Positions 1 to 5,362 of a DNA stretch of 9,086 bases are shown piece after piece. The stretch lies in NCBI GenBank assembly GCA_036502765.1, contig DASXXX010000255.1, positions 1-9,086 on the forward strand, given 5' to 3'. The position numbers and the translations under genes were made by a program. The notes beneath the pieces were generated by a model. The model searched no databases. It saw only the letters and a program-made list of their open reading frames with translations, and had not been told where the DNA came from. The DNA comes from DASUAS01 sp036502765 (lineage in GTDB: Bacteria > Actinomycetota > Acidimicrobiia > IMCC26256 > DASPTH01). Each line of letters starts with the position of its first letter. The first letter of the stretch is position 1.

Positions 1-1
1 G

Positions 2-268
2 CATTACGGCCGTCACATCCCGGCGTTGTTGCGCACGGTGCTCGAGCTCGGGGATCCCGAACGGTTCGACGGTGCGGTGTGTGTGGAGGAGGGGTGCGAT
101 CGTCGTCACGATCTCGAGTGGGACCACGACGATCCCGTCGCCAACGACGGTGTCACCAGTTACGAGAACCTCGAGGCCCGATGCAAACCCGACCACTGGG
201 CCAAGACCGAACGCGACCGCAAAGCCGGCAAACTCGGCGGCGGACGCGCACCGCCCCGCAGAACGTAG
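2..268 (+). CDS. HNH endonuclease, DUF222-type, C-terminal part (5' end cut off)
   Basis: The frame is open from the first complete codon of the window, so the gene begins upstream; 88 C-terminal residues are visible. The opening HYGRHIPALLRT segment is the hallmark stretch just before the HNH domain in the DUF222/HNH proteins common in actinobacteria. The nuclease module follows. C27, C32 and C61 are likely structural zinc ligands. D41-H42 form the catalytic DH pair, N56 is the central Asn, and H65 is the last His. The tail is basic (KAGKLGGGRAPPRRT). These proteins are predicted metal-dependent DNases; many occur in multiple copies per genome and some are linked to repeat elements, but their cellular role is mostly unknown. 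The TAG stop lies 9 bases before the next gene. Family assignment is firm; function beyond nuclease is not known. Confidence 0.85.
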   Translation, partial: HYGRHIPALLRTVLELGDPERFDGAVCVEEGCDRRHDLEWDHDDPVANDGVTSYENLEARCKPDHWAKTERDRKAGKLGGGRAPPRRT

Positions 269-271
269 GGT
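266..271 (+). promoter_or_regulatory. Candidate leaderless -10 box (TAGGGT) for the LOG-like gene
   Basis: TAGGGT fits the actinobacterial TANNNT -10 pattern and overlaps the stop codon of the HNH gene. Counting from -7 at base 271 puts +1 at base 278, the first base of the GTG start. A GGAGG lies at 273-277 but directly abuts the start codon, too close for a normal Shine-Dalgarno, which favours a leaderless start. No -35 box is evident. This is an inference from spacing only. Confidence 0.35.
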
Positions 272-277
272 CGGAGG

Positions 278-733
278 GTGAGCGGCCAGCGCTACGTCGC
301 GGTGATCGGCCCGAGTGAGGCGACGGCCGAGGAGCAGGCGCACGCCGAAGTGGTGGGTCGGTTGCTCGCGGAACGCGGCGCGGTCGTGGTGTGCGGAGGA
401 CTGGGAGGCGTGATGGAGGCGGTCTCGCGGGGCGCGTCACGGGCGGGAGGCACGGTGCTCGGGATCCTGCCGGGAACCGATCGCGCCGATGCCAACGAGC
501 ACGTGACGGTGGCGCTCACCACCGGTCTGGGGGAGATGCGCAACGCGCTCGTCGTGCGCGCCGCCGACGCAGCCATTGCGGTGGGGGGTGCATACGGCAC
601 GTTGTCGGAGATCGCGTTCGCGCTGCGCACGGGCGTGCCGGTGGTGGGGATCGGCACGTGGGACCTCGACGACGTGGTCGACGCGCCCGACGCCGCGGCC
701 GCGGTCGAGTTGGCGCTGGAGCTGAGCCGATGA
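278..733 (+). CDS. LOG/SLOG-fold protein, TIGR00725-like
   Basis: This 151-residue single-domain Rossmann-like protein belongs to the LOG/DprA-like (SLOG) superfamily, nearest to the TIGR00725 group. Visible motifs are the first strand YVAVIGPS (6-13), the phosphate-binding GGLGGVMEA (40-48), the EMRNALV segment (86-92) matching the nucleotide-contacting MRN/ERK region of LOG proteins, and GGAYGTLSE (103-111), the counterpart of PGGxGTxxE. Plant and bacterial LOG enzymes release cytokinin-type bases from nucleoside 5'-monophosphates; other SLOG proteins sense nucleotides or bind DNA. TIGR00725 members have no settled reaction, so no substrate is assigned. GTG at 278 is chosen because the next in-frame GTG (302) would remove part of the first strand. 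The stop overlaps the methyltransferase start (ATGA), implying translational coupling. Confidence 0.85.
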   Translation: MSGQRYVAVIGPSEATAEEQAHAEVVGRLLAERGAVVVCGGLGGVMEAVSRGASRAGGTVLGILPGTDRADANEHVTVALTTGLGEMRNALVVRAADAAIAVGGAYGTLSEIAFALRTGVPVVGIGTWDLDDVVDAPDAAAAVELALELSR

Positions 734-1461
734 ACGAGCCGTACTACCGCCGTGACCTCGCGCTGGTGCACCATCGCGGGTTCGGCTTCCACGCCGACGG
801 GTGTGGGCCCGACCTGATCGAGATGCTCGCGCCGGTGCGCGAGCGCGAGGGCCTGGTGCTCGAGATCGGTTGCGGGAGCGGTCTGCTCACGCGGTACCTC
901 GTCGACGCCGGCTTCCGCGTGCTCGCCACCGATGCGTCACCCGCGATGCTCGAGCTCGCGCGCGAGACCGCGCCCGGGGTCGAAGGGTTCGCGCGGCTGA
1001 CCATGCCCGACGACCCGGTCCCTGCGTGCGACGCGGTGGTGGGGATCGGTCACCCGCTGTGCTACCTGCCGTCGCTCCACGCCATCGAGCGAGCGCTGGT
1101 GGCGATGGCCGGCGCGCTGCGCCCCGGTGGTGTGATCGCCACCGACTTCGAGGACTTCGAGTGGGGTGAAGCACGTCTCGATGAACACGAGCGTTCGCGG
1201 GTCGGCGACGACTGGGCGATCGTCACGCGGTTCTCGGTGCCCGCACGCGATCGCTTCGTGCGTGAGATGACGACGTTCGTCCGCAACGACGACAGCACCT
1301 GGCGGCGCGACGACGAGCGTCACGACAACGTGCTCCTCGACGTGTCGGCGCTTCCGGCTTTGCTCGCGCGCGAGGGTGTCGTGGCCGAGACGAAGCGATC
1401 GTTCGGGAGCTGGGAGCTCCCGGTGGGGCTCTACGCGCTGGTCGGCCGGAAACCGGCGTGA
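730..1461 (+). CDS. Class I SAM-dependent methyltransferase
   Basis: The 243-residue product has a Rossmann-type methyltransferase domain over about residues 35-140. Motif I is LEIGCGSG (44-51), which binds SAM. D68 in ATDASP is the acidic residue at the end of strand 2 that normally contacts the SAM ribose. DAVVGIGHPLCYL (101-113) is the motif IV region, and LRPGGVIATD (130-139) is the usual post-I strand. Residues 140-243 form a lid/substrate region rich in acidic and aromatic residues that I cannot match to a substrate class. The start ATG overlaps the stop of the upstream gene as ATGA, and the stop overlaps the next start as GTGA, so the three genes are probably one coupled unit. Small molecule, lipid or protein methylation are all possible. 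Confidence 0.88.
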   Translation: MNEPYYRRDLALVHHRGFGFHADGCGPDLIEMLAPVREREGLVLEIGCGSGLLTRYLVDAGFRVLATDASPAMLELARETAPGVEGFARLTMPDDPVPACDAVVGIGHPLCYLPSLHAIERALVAMAGALRPGGVIATDFEDFEWGEARLDEHERSRVGDDWAIVTRFSVPARDRFVREMTTFVRNDDSTWRRDDERHDNVLLDVSALPALLAREGVVAETKRSFGSWELPVGLYALVGRKPA

Positions 1462-1628
1462 GCGACGCGGTCCAGCGGGCGCACGACCGCGCCGTGGCGG
1501 CGGGCGAGCCGGGTTACGTCGACCCCGACACCGGGTTCTTCGTGTTCACCGCCGCCGAGCTGCTCGCTCGGGGCGAGTGCTGCGGGTCGGGCTGCCGGCA
1601 TTGTCCCTACTCGGATTCCTCCGAATAG
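1458..1628 (+). CDS. Small cysteine-rich DUF5522-like protein
   Basis: This is a 56-residue ORF, short enough to be missed by usual length cut-offs. It starts at a GTG that overlaps the methyltransferase stop (GTGA). The N-terminal half carries GYVDPDTGFFVFT (19-31), then LLARGECCGSGCRHCPY (35-51). Four cysteines lie at C41, C42, C46 and C49 in a CCxxxCxxCPY arrangement. This matches the DUF5522 family and resembles the cysteine core of oxidoreductase-like (OXLD1-type) domains. The cysteines probably bind zinc or another metal; no enzymatic role is established. Family-like length, a conserved cysteine core and in-phase coupling to the preceding gene all support a real gene. A function linked to the methyltransferase or LOG-like protein is inference. 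Confidence 0.82.
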   Translation: MSDAVQRAHDRAVAAGEPGYVDPDTGFFVFTAAELLARGECCGSGCRHCPYSDSSE

Positions 1629-1660
1629 CGGTCAGGATCTGGCCGCATCGATTGCGATGC
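1628..1660 (+). terminator. Two abutting hairpins, possible terminator or operator
   Basis: The first stem pairs 1628-1634 (GCGGTCA) with 1640-1646 (TGGCCGC) around a 5-base loop, with one G-U wobble. The second pairs 1645-1650 (GCATCG) with 1655-1660 (CGATGC), perfectly, around ATTG. The stems share two bases, so they would compete or stack. They lie in the 63-bp gap after the DUF5522-like gene and before the DinB-like gene. There is no T-run, so this is not a classical intrinsic terminator. A U-tract-poor actinobacterial terminator, an operator palindrome or a leader structure are all possible. Confidence 0.35.
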
Positions 1661-1676
1661 TGGTGGGGACGACCAC

Positions 1677-1684
1677 GAGAGGAA
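1677..1684 (+). promoter_or_regulatory. Ribosome binding site of the DinB-like gene
   Basis: GAGAGGAA lies 7 bases before the ATG at 1692. It is a good Shine-Dalgarno match at ideal spacing and fixes the start of the DinB-like gene. Confidence 0.7.
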
Positions 1685-1691
1685 CGACACG

Positions 1692-2270
1692 ATGCCGGGA
1701 CAGGCCTCCTTCCACACCGACGAGCACGACCTCCTGCTCGGATTCGTCGCGCAGCAGCGCGAGGTCATCCGACTCACCGCCTACGGGCTCACGGACGACC
1801 AGGCCCGCCAGGTTGCGGTGCCGCCCAGCCCGCTCAGCGTCGGCGGGCTGATCAAGCACGTCAGCTTCGTCGAGGCGGGCTGGATCGACATGGTCCTCGA
1901 GCGCCAGGGGCCGACCACCGGGGAGGACGACTACGCCGACAACTTCGCCATGCGGCCCGACGAGACCCTCGACGACGTGCTGGCGGCGTCGATCGCGGTC
2001 GGCGAGGAGACCGAACGCGTCGTGCGCTCCGTCTCCGACCTCGGGCAGCGCGTCCCCGTGCCGCAGGGGGTGCCGTGGTACCCGCAGGACCTCGACGCCT
2101 GGTCGGTACGGTGGGTGCTGATGCACCTCGTCGCCGAGATCGCTCGCCACGCCGGGCACGCCGACATCGTCCGCGAGGCGGTCGACGGCGGCACCTCGTT
2201 CCCGATCATGGCCGCGGCTGAGGGTTGGCCGGCGACCCCGTGGATGCAACCGTGGACTCCCTCATCGTGA
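1692..2270 (+). CDS. DinB family protein, DUF664-like (possible thiol transferase)
   Basis: The 192-residue product fits the DinB/DUF664 four-helix metal-binding fold. LSVGGLIKHVSFVE (48-61) provides the first metal-ligand His, H56. The second set lies in MHLVAEIARHAGHADIVRE (144-162), with H145, H153 and H156; the E..RH.GH.D..RE pattern is typical of DUF664 proteins. Members of this fold in actinobacteria include mycothiol-dependent transferases and isomerases that act on electrophiles, so detoxification or thiol-dependent conversion is plausible but unproven here. The C-terminus is rich in Trp and Pro (GWPATPWMQPWTP). The ATG has a well-spaced ribosome binding site. The next gene starts 10 bases downstream on the same strand, so the two are probably cotranscribed. 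Confidence 0.85.
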   Translation: MPGQASFHTDEHDLLLGFVAQQREVIRLTAYGLTDDQARQVAVPPSPLSVGGLIKHVSFVEAGWIDMVLERQGPTTGEDDYADNFAMRPDETLDDVLAASIAVGEETERVVRSVSDLGQRVPVPQGVPWYPQDLDAWSVRWVLMHLVAEIARHAGHADIVREAVDGGTSFPIMAAAEGWPATPWMQPWTPSS

Positions 2271-2280
2271 TGGGCGCCTC

Positions 2281-2640
2281 GTGAGCATCGCGGTCGGCCT
2301 CGACGAGCTGCGCGCCAAGATCGACGAGTTCACCACCGACGCGTACCTCCTGACCGTGAGCGACGACGGCCGGGCGCACAGCGTCGCGGTGCCGGTGCGG
2401 TGGGACGGTGACGAGCTCGTCATCTCCGGTGGTCGCACCACCCGCCGCAACGCGATCGAGCGACCGCTCGTCGCGCTCCTGTGGCCGCCGCCCGAGCGTG
2501 GTGGTTTCAGTCTCATCGTCGACGCCGACGTCGCGCGCGTCGACGAAGGCGCCGAGATGGTCGTGCTCGCACCCACGCGCGCGGTGTTGCACCGACCCGC
2601 GCCCTCAGGCGACGGGAGCGACTGCGCGCCGGTCCTGTGA
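2281..2640 (+). CDS. PNPOx-like split-barrel flavin/F420-binding protein
   Basis: This 119-residue protein has the length and strand order of the pyridoxamine 5'-phosphate oxidase-like split beta-barrel. Residues 8-20 form a helix (LDELRAKIDEFTT), followed by strand AYLLTVSDDGRAHSVAVPVRW (21-41), the classic turn of this fold. ELVISGGRTTRRNAIERP (45-62) is the usual cofactor-phosphate region with basic residues R52, R55 and R56. Strands around 63-68 and 76-86 complete the barrel. Family members bind FMN, F420, heme or biliverdin; the sequence does not decide which. GTG at 2281 begins MSIAVGLDEL. Only a weak ATGGG precedes it, so translation may depend on the upstream DinB-like gene. The stop lies 4 bases from the convergent SnoaL-like gene, leaving no room for a terminator. 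Confidence 0.8.
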   Translation: MSIAVGLDELRAKIDEFTTDAYLLTVSDDGRAHSVAVPVRWDGDELVISGGRTTRRNAIERPLVALLWPPPERGGFSLIVDADVARVDEGAEMVVLAPTRAVLHRPAPSGDGSDCAPVL

Positions 2641-2644
2641 CGCG

Positions 2645-3217
2645 CTAGCGGGCAGGCGAGAGGGGATCGACGCCGACCTCGTCCCAGAAGCGACGCCACG
2701 ACTCGAACGCGTCGGGGAGCTGCTGCGTGGTCAGGGAGTCGTGGTCGGCGCCCACTCCGGCGCCGTGGGCCGGTCGCTCCAACGCGTCGACCATGTACCA
2801 GCGCAGGAACTTGCGGCGATCGAAGCACCACTCGCCCTCGACCCGCACGTAGGTGTCCCAGTACTGCAGCATGCCTTCGTCCCACCCGCCGTCGGGCCGG
2901 CCGAGCTCGTCGTGGCAGTAGACGATGCCGCGAGCGTGGTCGGCGTCGTCGAAGTCGACGATGTGGTTGCCGACGAAGTGCACCGACACCTTCGGCTCGC
3001 TGAGCGTCTTCACGAACCACGCGCGCAGCGCGTCGCGGCCGCGCTCCTCGCGACCCACGCGCACGTCGGGACTGAACAGCGACACCATCATGTCCATGTC
3101 GCGCGAATCGAGCGCGAGCGCGTAGCGCGCTGCGAGCTGCTGGATCTCGGCCAAGGACTCCAGGCGGTCGAGGCGCTCGTCCGCGGTCGTGGGTTGCCAA
3201 GGGCCGAGGTGCGACAT
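2645..3217 (-). CDS. SnoaL/NTF2-like domain protein (first copy)
   Basis: The 190-residue product has an NTF2-like alpha+beta cone over about residues 18-145. Typical features are LAEIQQLAARYALALDSRD (22-40) with Y32 and D38 at positions often used in the active cavity, followed by MVSLFSPDVRV (44-54). HFVGNHIVDFDDADHARG (80-97) and VRVEGEWCFDRRKFLRWYM (125-142) supply the beta strands. Relatives include polyketide cyclases, steroid delta-isomerases and ring-hydroxylating dioxygenase beta subunits; no particular reaction can be assigned. An extra C-terminal segment (about 146-190, rich in Trp and Asp) exceeds the core fold. The ATG at 3217 sits exactly at the predicted transcription start, suggesting a leaderless mRNA. 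The gene is divergent from the epimerase-like gene, with 23 bases between the starts. Confidence 0.85.
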   Translation of the reverse strand: MSHLGPWQPTTADERLDRLESLAEIQQLAARYALALDSRDMDMMVSLFSPDVRVGREERGRDALRAWFVKTLSEPKVSVHFVGNHIVDFDDADHARGIVYCHDELGRPDGGWDEGMLQYWDTYVRVEGEWCFDRRKFLRWYMVDALERPAHGAGVGADHDSLTTQQLPDAFESWRRFWDEVGVDPLSPAR

Positions 3218-3223
3218 GCGGTC

Positions 3224-3233
3224 ACGATAACGT
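3224..3233. promoter_or_regulatory. Symmetric bidirectional -10 element between the SnoaL-like and epimerase-like genes
   Basis: On the plus strand TAACGT (3228-3233) fits TANNNT and predicts +1 near 3240, one base before the ATG at 3241. On the minus strand TATCGT (3229-3224) fits TANNNT and predicts +1 at 3217, the A of the ATG. The two boxes share the TA base pairs at 3228-3229. Both messages would be leaderless or nearly so, in keeping with the absence of a Shine-Dalgarno for either gene in only 23 bases. No clear -35 is seen on either side. Confidence 0.55.
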
Positions 3234-3240
3234 CGGCTCC

Positions 3241-4149
3241 ATGCTGTCGGGCGAGAAGATCCTCATCACCGGACCCGCGGGGCAGATCGCGTTCCCGCTC
3301 GCCCGGTACCTCGCCGCCGACAACGAGGTGTGGGGCATCGCGCGCTTCTCGGAGGCGGGCAGCCGTGACCGGGTCGACGCGCTCGGGGCCACGACCGTGG
3401 TGTGCGACATCGCCACCGGCGATTTCACCGGCGTCCCGGACGACTTCACCCACGTCGTGCACCTCGCCGCGTTCCAAGGTCCCGGTCTCGATTACGACCA
3501 CGCCATCACCGTCAACGCCGAGGGCACCGGCCTGCTGCTCGCGCACTGTCGCACCGCGAAGGCGGCGCTGGTGATGTCGACCCACTCCGTCTACAAGCCG
3601 CAGGACGACCCGCTGCACGTGTTCGTCGAGACCGATCCGCTCGGCGACGTCAACTCGTCGCTCTCGCCTCCGTACTCGATGTCGAAGGTCGCGCAGGAGG
3701 CGGTGGCGCGCACGTGCGCACGCCTCTACGACCTGCCGGTGACCATCGCGCGCATGAACGCGTCGTACGGACCCAACGGCGGGCTGCCCGTGTACCACCT
3801 CGACGCGGCGGTGGCGGGCGAGCACGTCACCACCCGCTGGGATCCGTGCCCGTACATGCCCATCCACGAGGACGACATCAACCAGCAGACCGCGGCCCTG
3901 CTCGAAGCGGCGACGGTACCGGCGCGCATCGTGAACTGGGGTGGCGACGACGCGGTCAGCGTGCAGGAGTGGTGCGCGTACTTCGCCGAGCTCACGGGCC
4001 ACGACGTGCCGGTCGACGTGGTCGAGACGCCGGGCACGTTGCGGGGCTCGATCGCCGATGCCACCGCGCGCCGATCGATCACCGGTCCGTGCACGGTGGG
4101 CTGGAAGGACGGTCTGCGTGCCGCGTTCGAGGCGCGGTATCCCGCGTGA
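3241..4149 (+). CDS. NAD(P)-dependent epimerase/dehydratase family protein (extended SDR)
   Basis: The 302-residue product is an extended short-chain dehydrogenase/reductase. The dinucleotide-binding loop is TGPAGQIA (10-17), a GxxGxxA variant of GxxGxxG. D56-I57 is the adenine-contact DI pair and HLAAF (74-78) follows strand 4. The catalytic Ser/Thr region is MSTHSVYK (112-119), and Y145-x3-K149 in YSMSK is the catalytic pair. The strand-2 end reads GIARF with R35 in place of the acidic residue typical of NAD users, which hints at NADP (inference). RMNASYGPNGG (171-181) starts the substrate region. Relatives act on nucleotide sugars, flavonoids or sterol-like hydroxyls; the substrate is unknown. 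The stop overlaps the next SDR start as GTGA. Confidence 0.88.
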   Translation: MLSGEKILITGPAGQIAFPLARYLAADNEVWGIARFSEAGSRDRVDALGATTVVCDIATGDFTGVPDDFTHVVHLAAFQGPGLDYDHAITVNAEGTGLLLAHCRTAKAALVMSTHSVYKPQDDPLHVFVETDPLGDVNSSLSPPYSMSKVAQEAVARTCARLYDLPVTIARMNASYGPNGGLPVYHLDAAVAGEHVTTRWDPCPYMPIHEDDINQQTAALLEAATVPARIVNWGGDDAVSVQEWCAYFAELTGHDVPVDVVETPGTLRGSIADATARRSITGPCTVGWKDGLRAAFEARYPA

Positions 4150-4910
4150 ACGTCCTGGTGACGGGCGCGTCGTCGGGCATCGGCGCCGCGACCGCGCGTG
4201 CCTTCGCGGCGCGGGGCGACACCGTGGGCATCTGCGCGCGTCGGGAGGAGCGCCTCGCCGGGGTGCTGCGTGACCTGCCCGACGGGAAGTCCTGGACCGT
4301 CGACCTCGCGGACCTTGACGCGCTCGACGCGTTCGCGGCGCAGGCCGACGACGAGCTGGGCGGCATCGACATCCTCGTGAACAACGCGGGCGTGCCGAAG
4401 CGCCGCCGCACCACGACCATGACCGCGGCCGACGCCGAAGGCGTCATGGCGATGAACTACTTCTCGCCGGTGCGCCTGACCCTCGCGCTGCTCCCGAAGA
4501 TGATCGAGCGCGGACGCGGCGACATCGTCAACGTGTCGTCGATGGGTGTGCACCTGGTCGCGTTCGGGGTCGGGGCGTACTCGGCGTCGAAGGCCGCGCT
4601 CGAGCTGTTCACCGAGTCGCTCTACGTGGAGCTCCCGGGCACCGGGGTCCGTGCGCACCTCGTCGTGCCCGGCACCACGATCACCGAGTTCTCCACGCCG
4701 CGCGACGACAACGACCCGCCCCTGCCACCCGGGCCGACCGCGGCCACGCCGGAGACGGTTGCCGCGGCGATCGTCGCGGCAACCGAGAGCGACGACTACG
4801 TGTCGTACGCGACCGAGACCGACGCGGCGACCTCAGCCAAGAAGGCGGCCGATCCCAACGCCTTCCTCGCTCAGATGCGCGACGCCCTCGCGCCCCTCCG
4901 CGGGAACTAG
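4146..4910 (+). CDS. Classical short-chain dehydrogenase/reductase (SDR)
   Basis: The 254-residue product carries all classical SDR motifs: TGASSGIG (6-13) for cofactor binding, D53 in the VDLAD segment, NNAG (79-82), N104, catalytic S132 and Y145-x3-K149. VVPGTTITEF (173-182) is the usual PG motif. R32 and R33 after strand 2 suggest NADP(H) preference (inference). The C-terminal 60 residues are acidic, Thr- and Pro-rich, and shape the substrate pocket. The GTG start overlaps the TGA of the upstream extended SDR, so the two reductases are probably translated together and may act on the same intermediate. The TAG stop shares a CTAG tetranucleotide with the stop of the convergent gene at 4907. 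The substrate (alcohol/ketone) cannot be read from the sequence. Confidence 0.9.
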   Translation: MNVLVTGASSGIGAATARAFAARGDTVGICARREERLAGVLRDLPDGKSWTVDLADLDALDAFAAQADDELGGIDILVNNAGVPKRRRTTTMTAADAEGVMAMNYFSPVRLTLALLPKMIERGRGDIVNVSSMGVHLVAFGVGAYSASKAALELFTESLYVELPGTGVRAHLVVPGTTITEFSTPRDDNDPPLPPGPTAATPETVAAAIVAATESDDYVSYATETDAATSAKKAADPNAFLAQMRDALAPLRGN

Positions 4911-5362
4911 CCGAGGTCGATGAGCAGGTGGAGTGAGAGGTCGCCGATCTGGTCGACGCCCATGTGGCGGCGGCTGAAGCGCCACTCGCCGTCGACCTTC
5001 TCGAACTCGTCGCGGTAGTGACCATTGATGATCGGTCGGAGCGGCGCGTCTCCTGCTTTCTGGAACACCGTGTAGTACGAGCGGCACGTACCCGTGAGCC
5101 CGTCGTCGGCGACCTCGACGATGGGGTTGGTGATCACGTGCTTGGTGAGCGGGGTGCCGTCGTCGTACTTGCGCGTCGTCGCGTGGTACATCGCCGCCAC
5201 CTTGTCGGCGCCCCGCGTCTCGTGGTCGGAGCCGTCGGTGGTGATCACCGCGTGGGCGAGGTGGTCGCCGATGCCCTCGTAGTCGCCGGCGTCGATGAGC
5301 TCGGCGTAGCGGTAGAGCAGGTTGGTGATCGCGATCGCGTCCGGAATCCCACTCGAGCTCAT
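4907..5362 (-). CDS. SnoaL/NTF2-like domain protein (second copy)
   Basis: The 151-residue product is a compact SnoaL/NTF2-like protein. The N-terminal helices are AITNLLYRYAELIDAGDYEG (11-30), with Y17 and D25 in the usual cavity positions. GADKVAAMYH (51-60), TKHVITNPIVEV (73-84) and HYRDEFEKVDGEWRFSRRHM (115-134) supply the rest of the fold, and GEWRFSRR is a strong family signature. It is a different subtype from the SnoaL-like protein at 2645-3217 and lacks that protein's C-terminal extension. ATG at 5362 is chosen because AAGGGAG precedes it at good spacing and the codon overlaps the thiolase stop (ATGA). It is the last gene of a three-gene minus-strand operon. A small isomerase, hydratase or cyclase acting on the pathway intermediate is plausible but not proven. 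Confidence 0.85.
   Translation of the reverse strand: MSSSGIPDAIAITNLLYRYAELIDAGDYEGIGDHLAHAVITTDGSDHETRGADKVAAMYHATTRKYDDGTPLTKHVITNPIVEVADDGLTGTCRSYYTVFQKAGDAPLRPIINGHYRDEFEKVDGEWRFSRRHMGVDQIGDLSLHLLIDLG

Noticed and set aside
2..268. HNH endonuclease as part of an intron, intein or insertion sequence
   Set aside because: The DUF222-type context segment before the HNH domain marks a free-standing protein; no inverted or direct repeats were seen beside it.
1376..2221. 281-codon plus-strand open frame
   Set aside because: Arg/Ala/Gly-rich frame overlapping the methyltransferase end, the DUF5522-like gene and the DinB-like gene, all of which have clear family motifs.
2408..3574. 388-codon plus-strand open frame
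   Set aside because: It runs across the end of the PNPOx-like gene, the antisense of the SnoaL-like gene and the start of the epimerase-like gene in another frame, without family motifs.
3088..4002. 304-codon minus-strand open frame
   Set aside because: Antisense to the epimerase-like gene, low-complexity Arg/Val/His composition, no recognisable domain.
3402..4145. Upstream extension of the classical SDR frame to 3402
   Set aside because: The extension is an Arg-rich shadow of the epimerase-like gene; the SDR motif TGASSGIG begins only 5 residues after GTG 4146.
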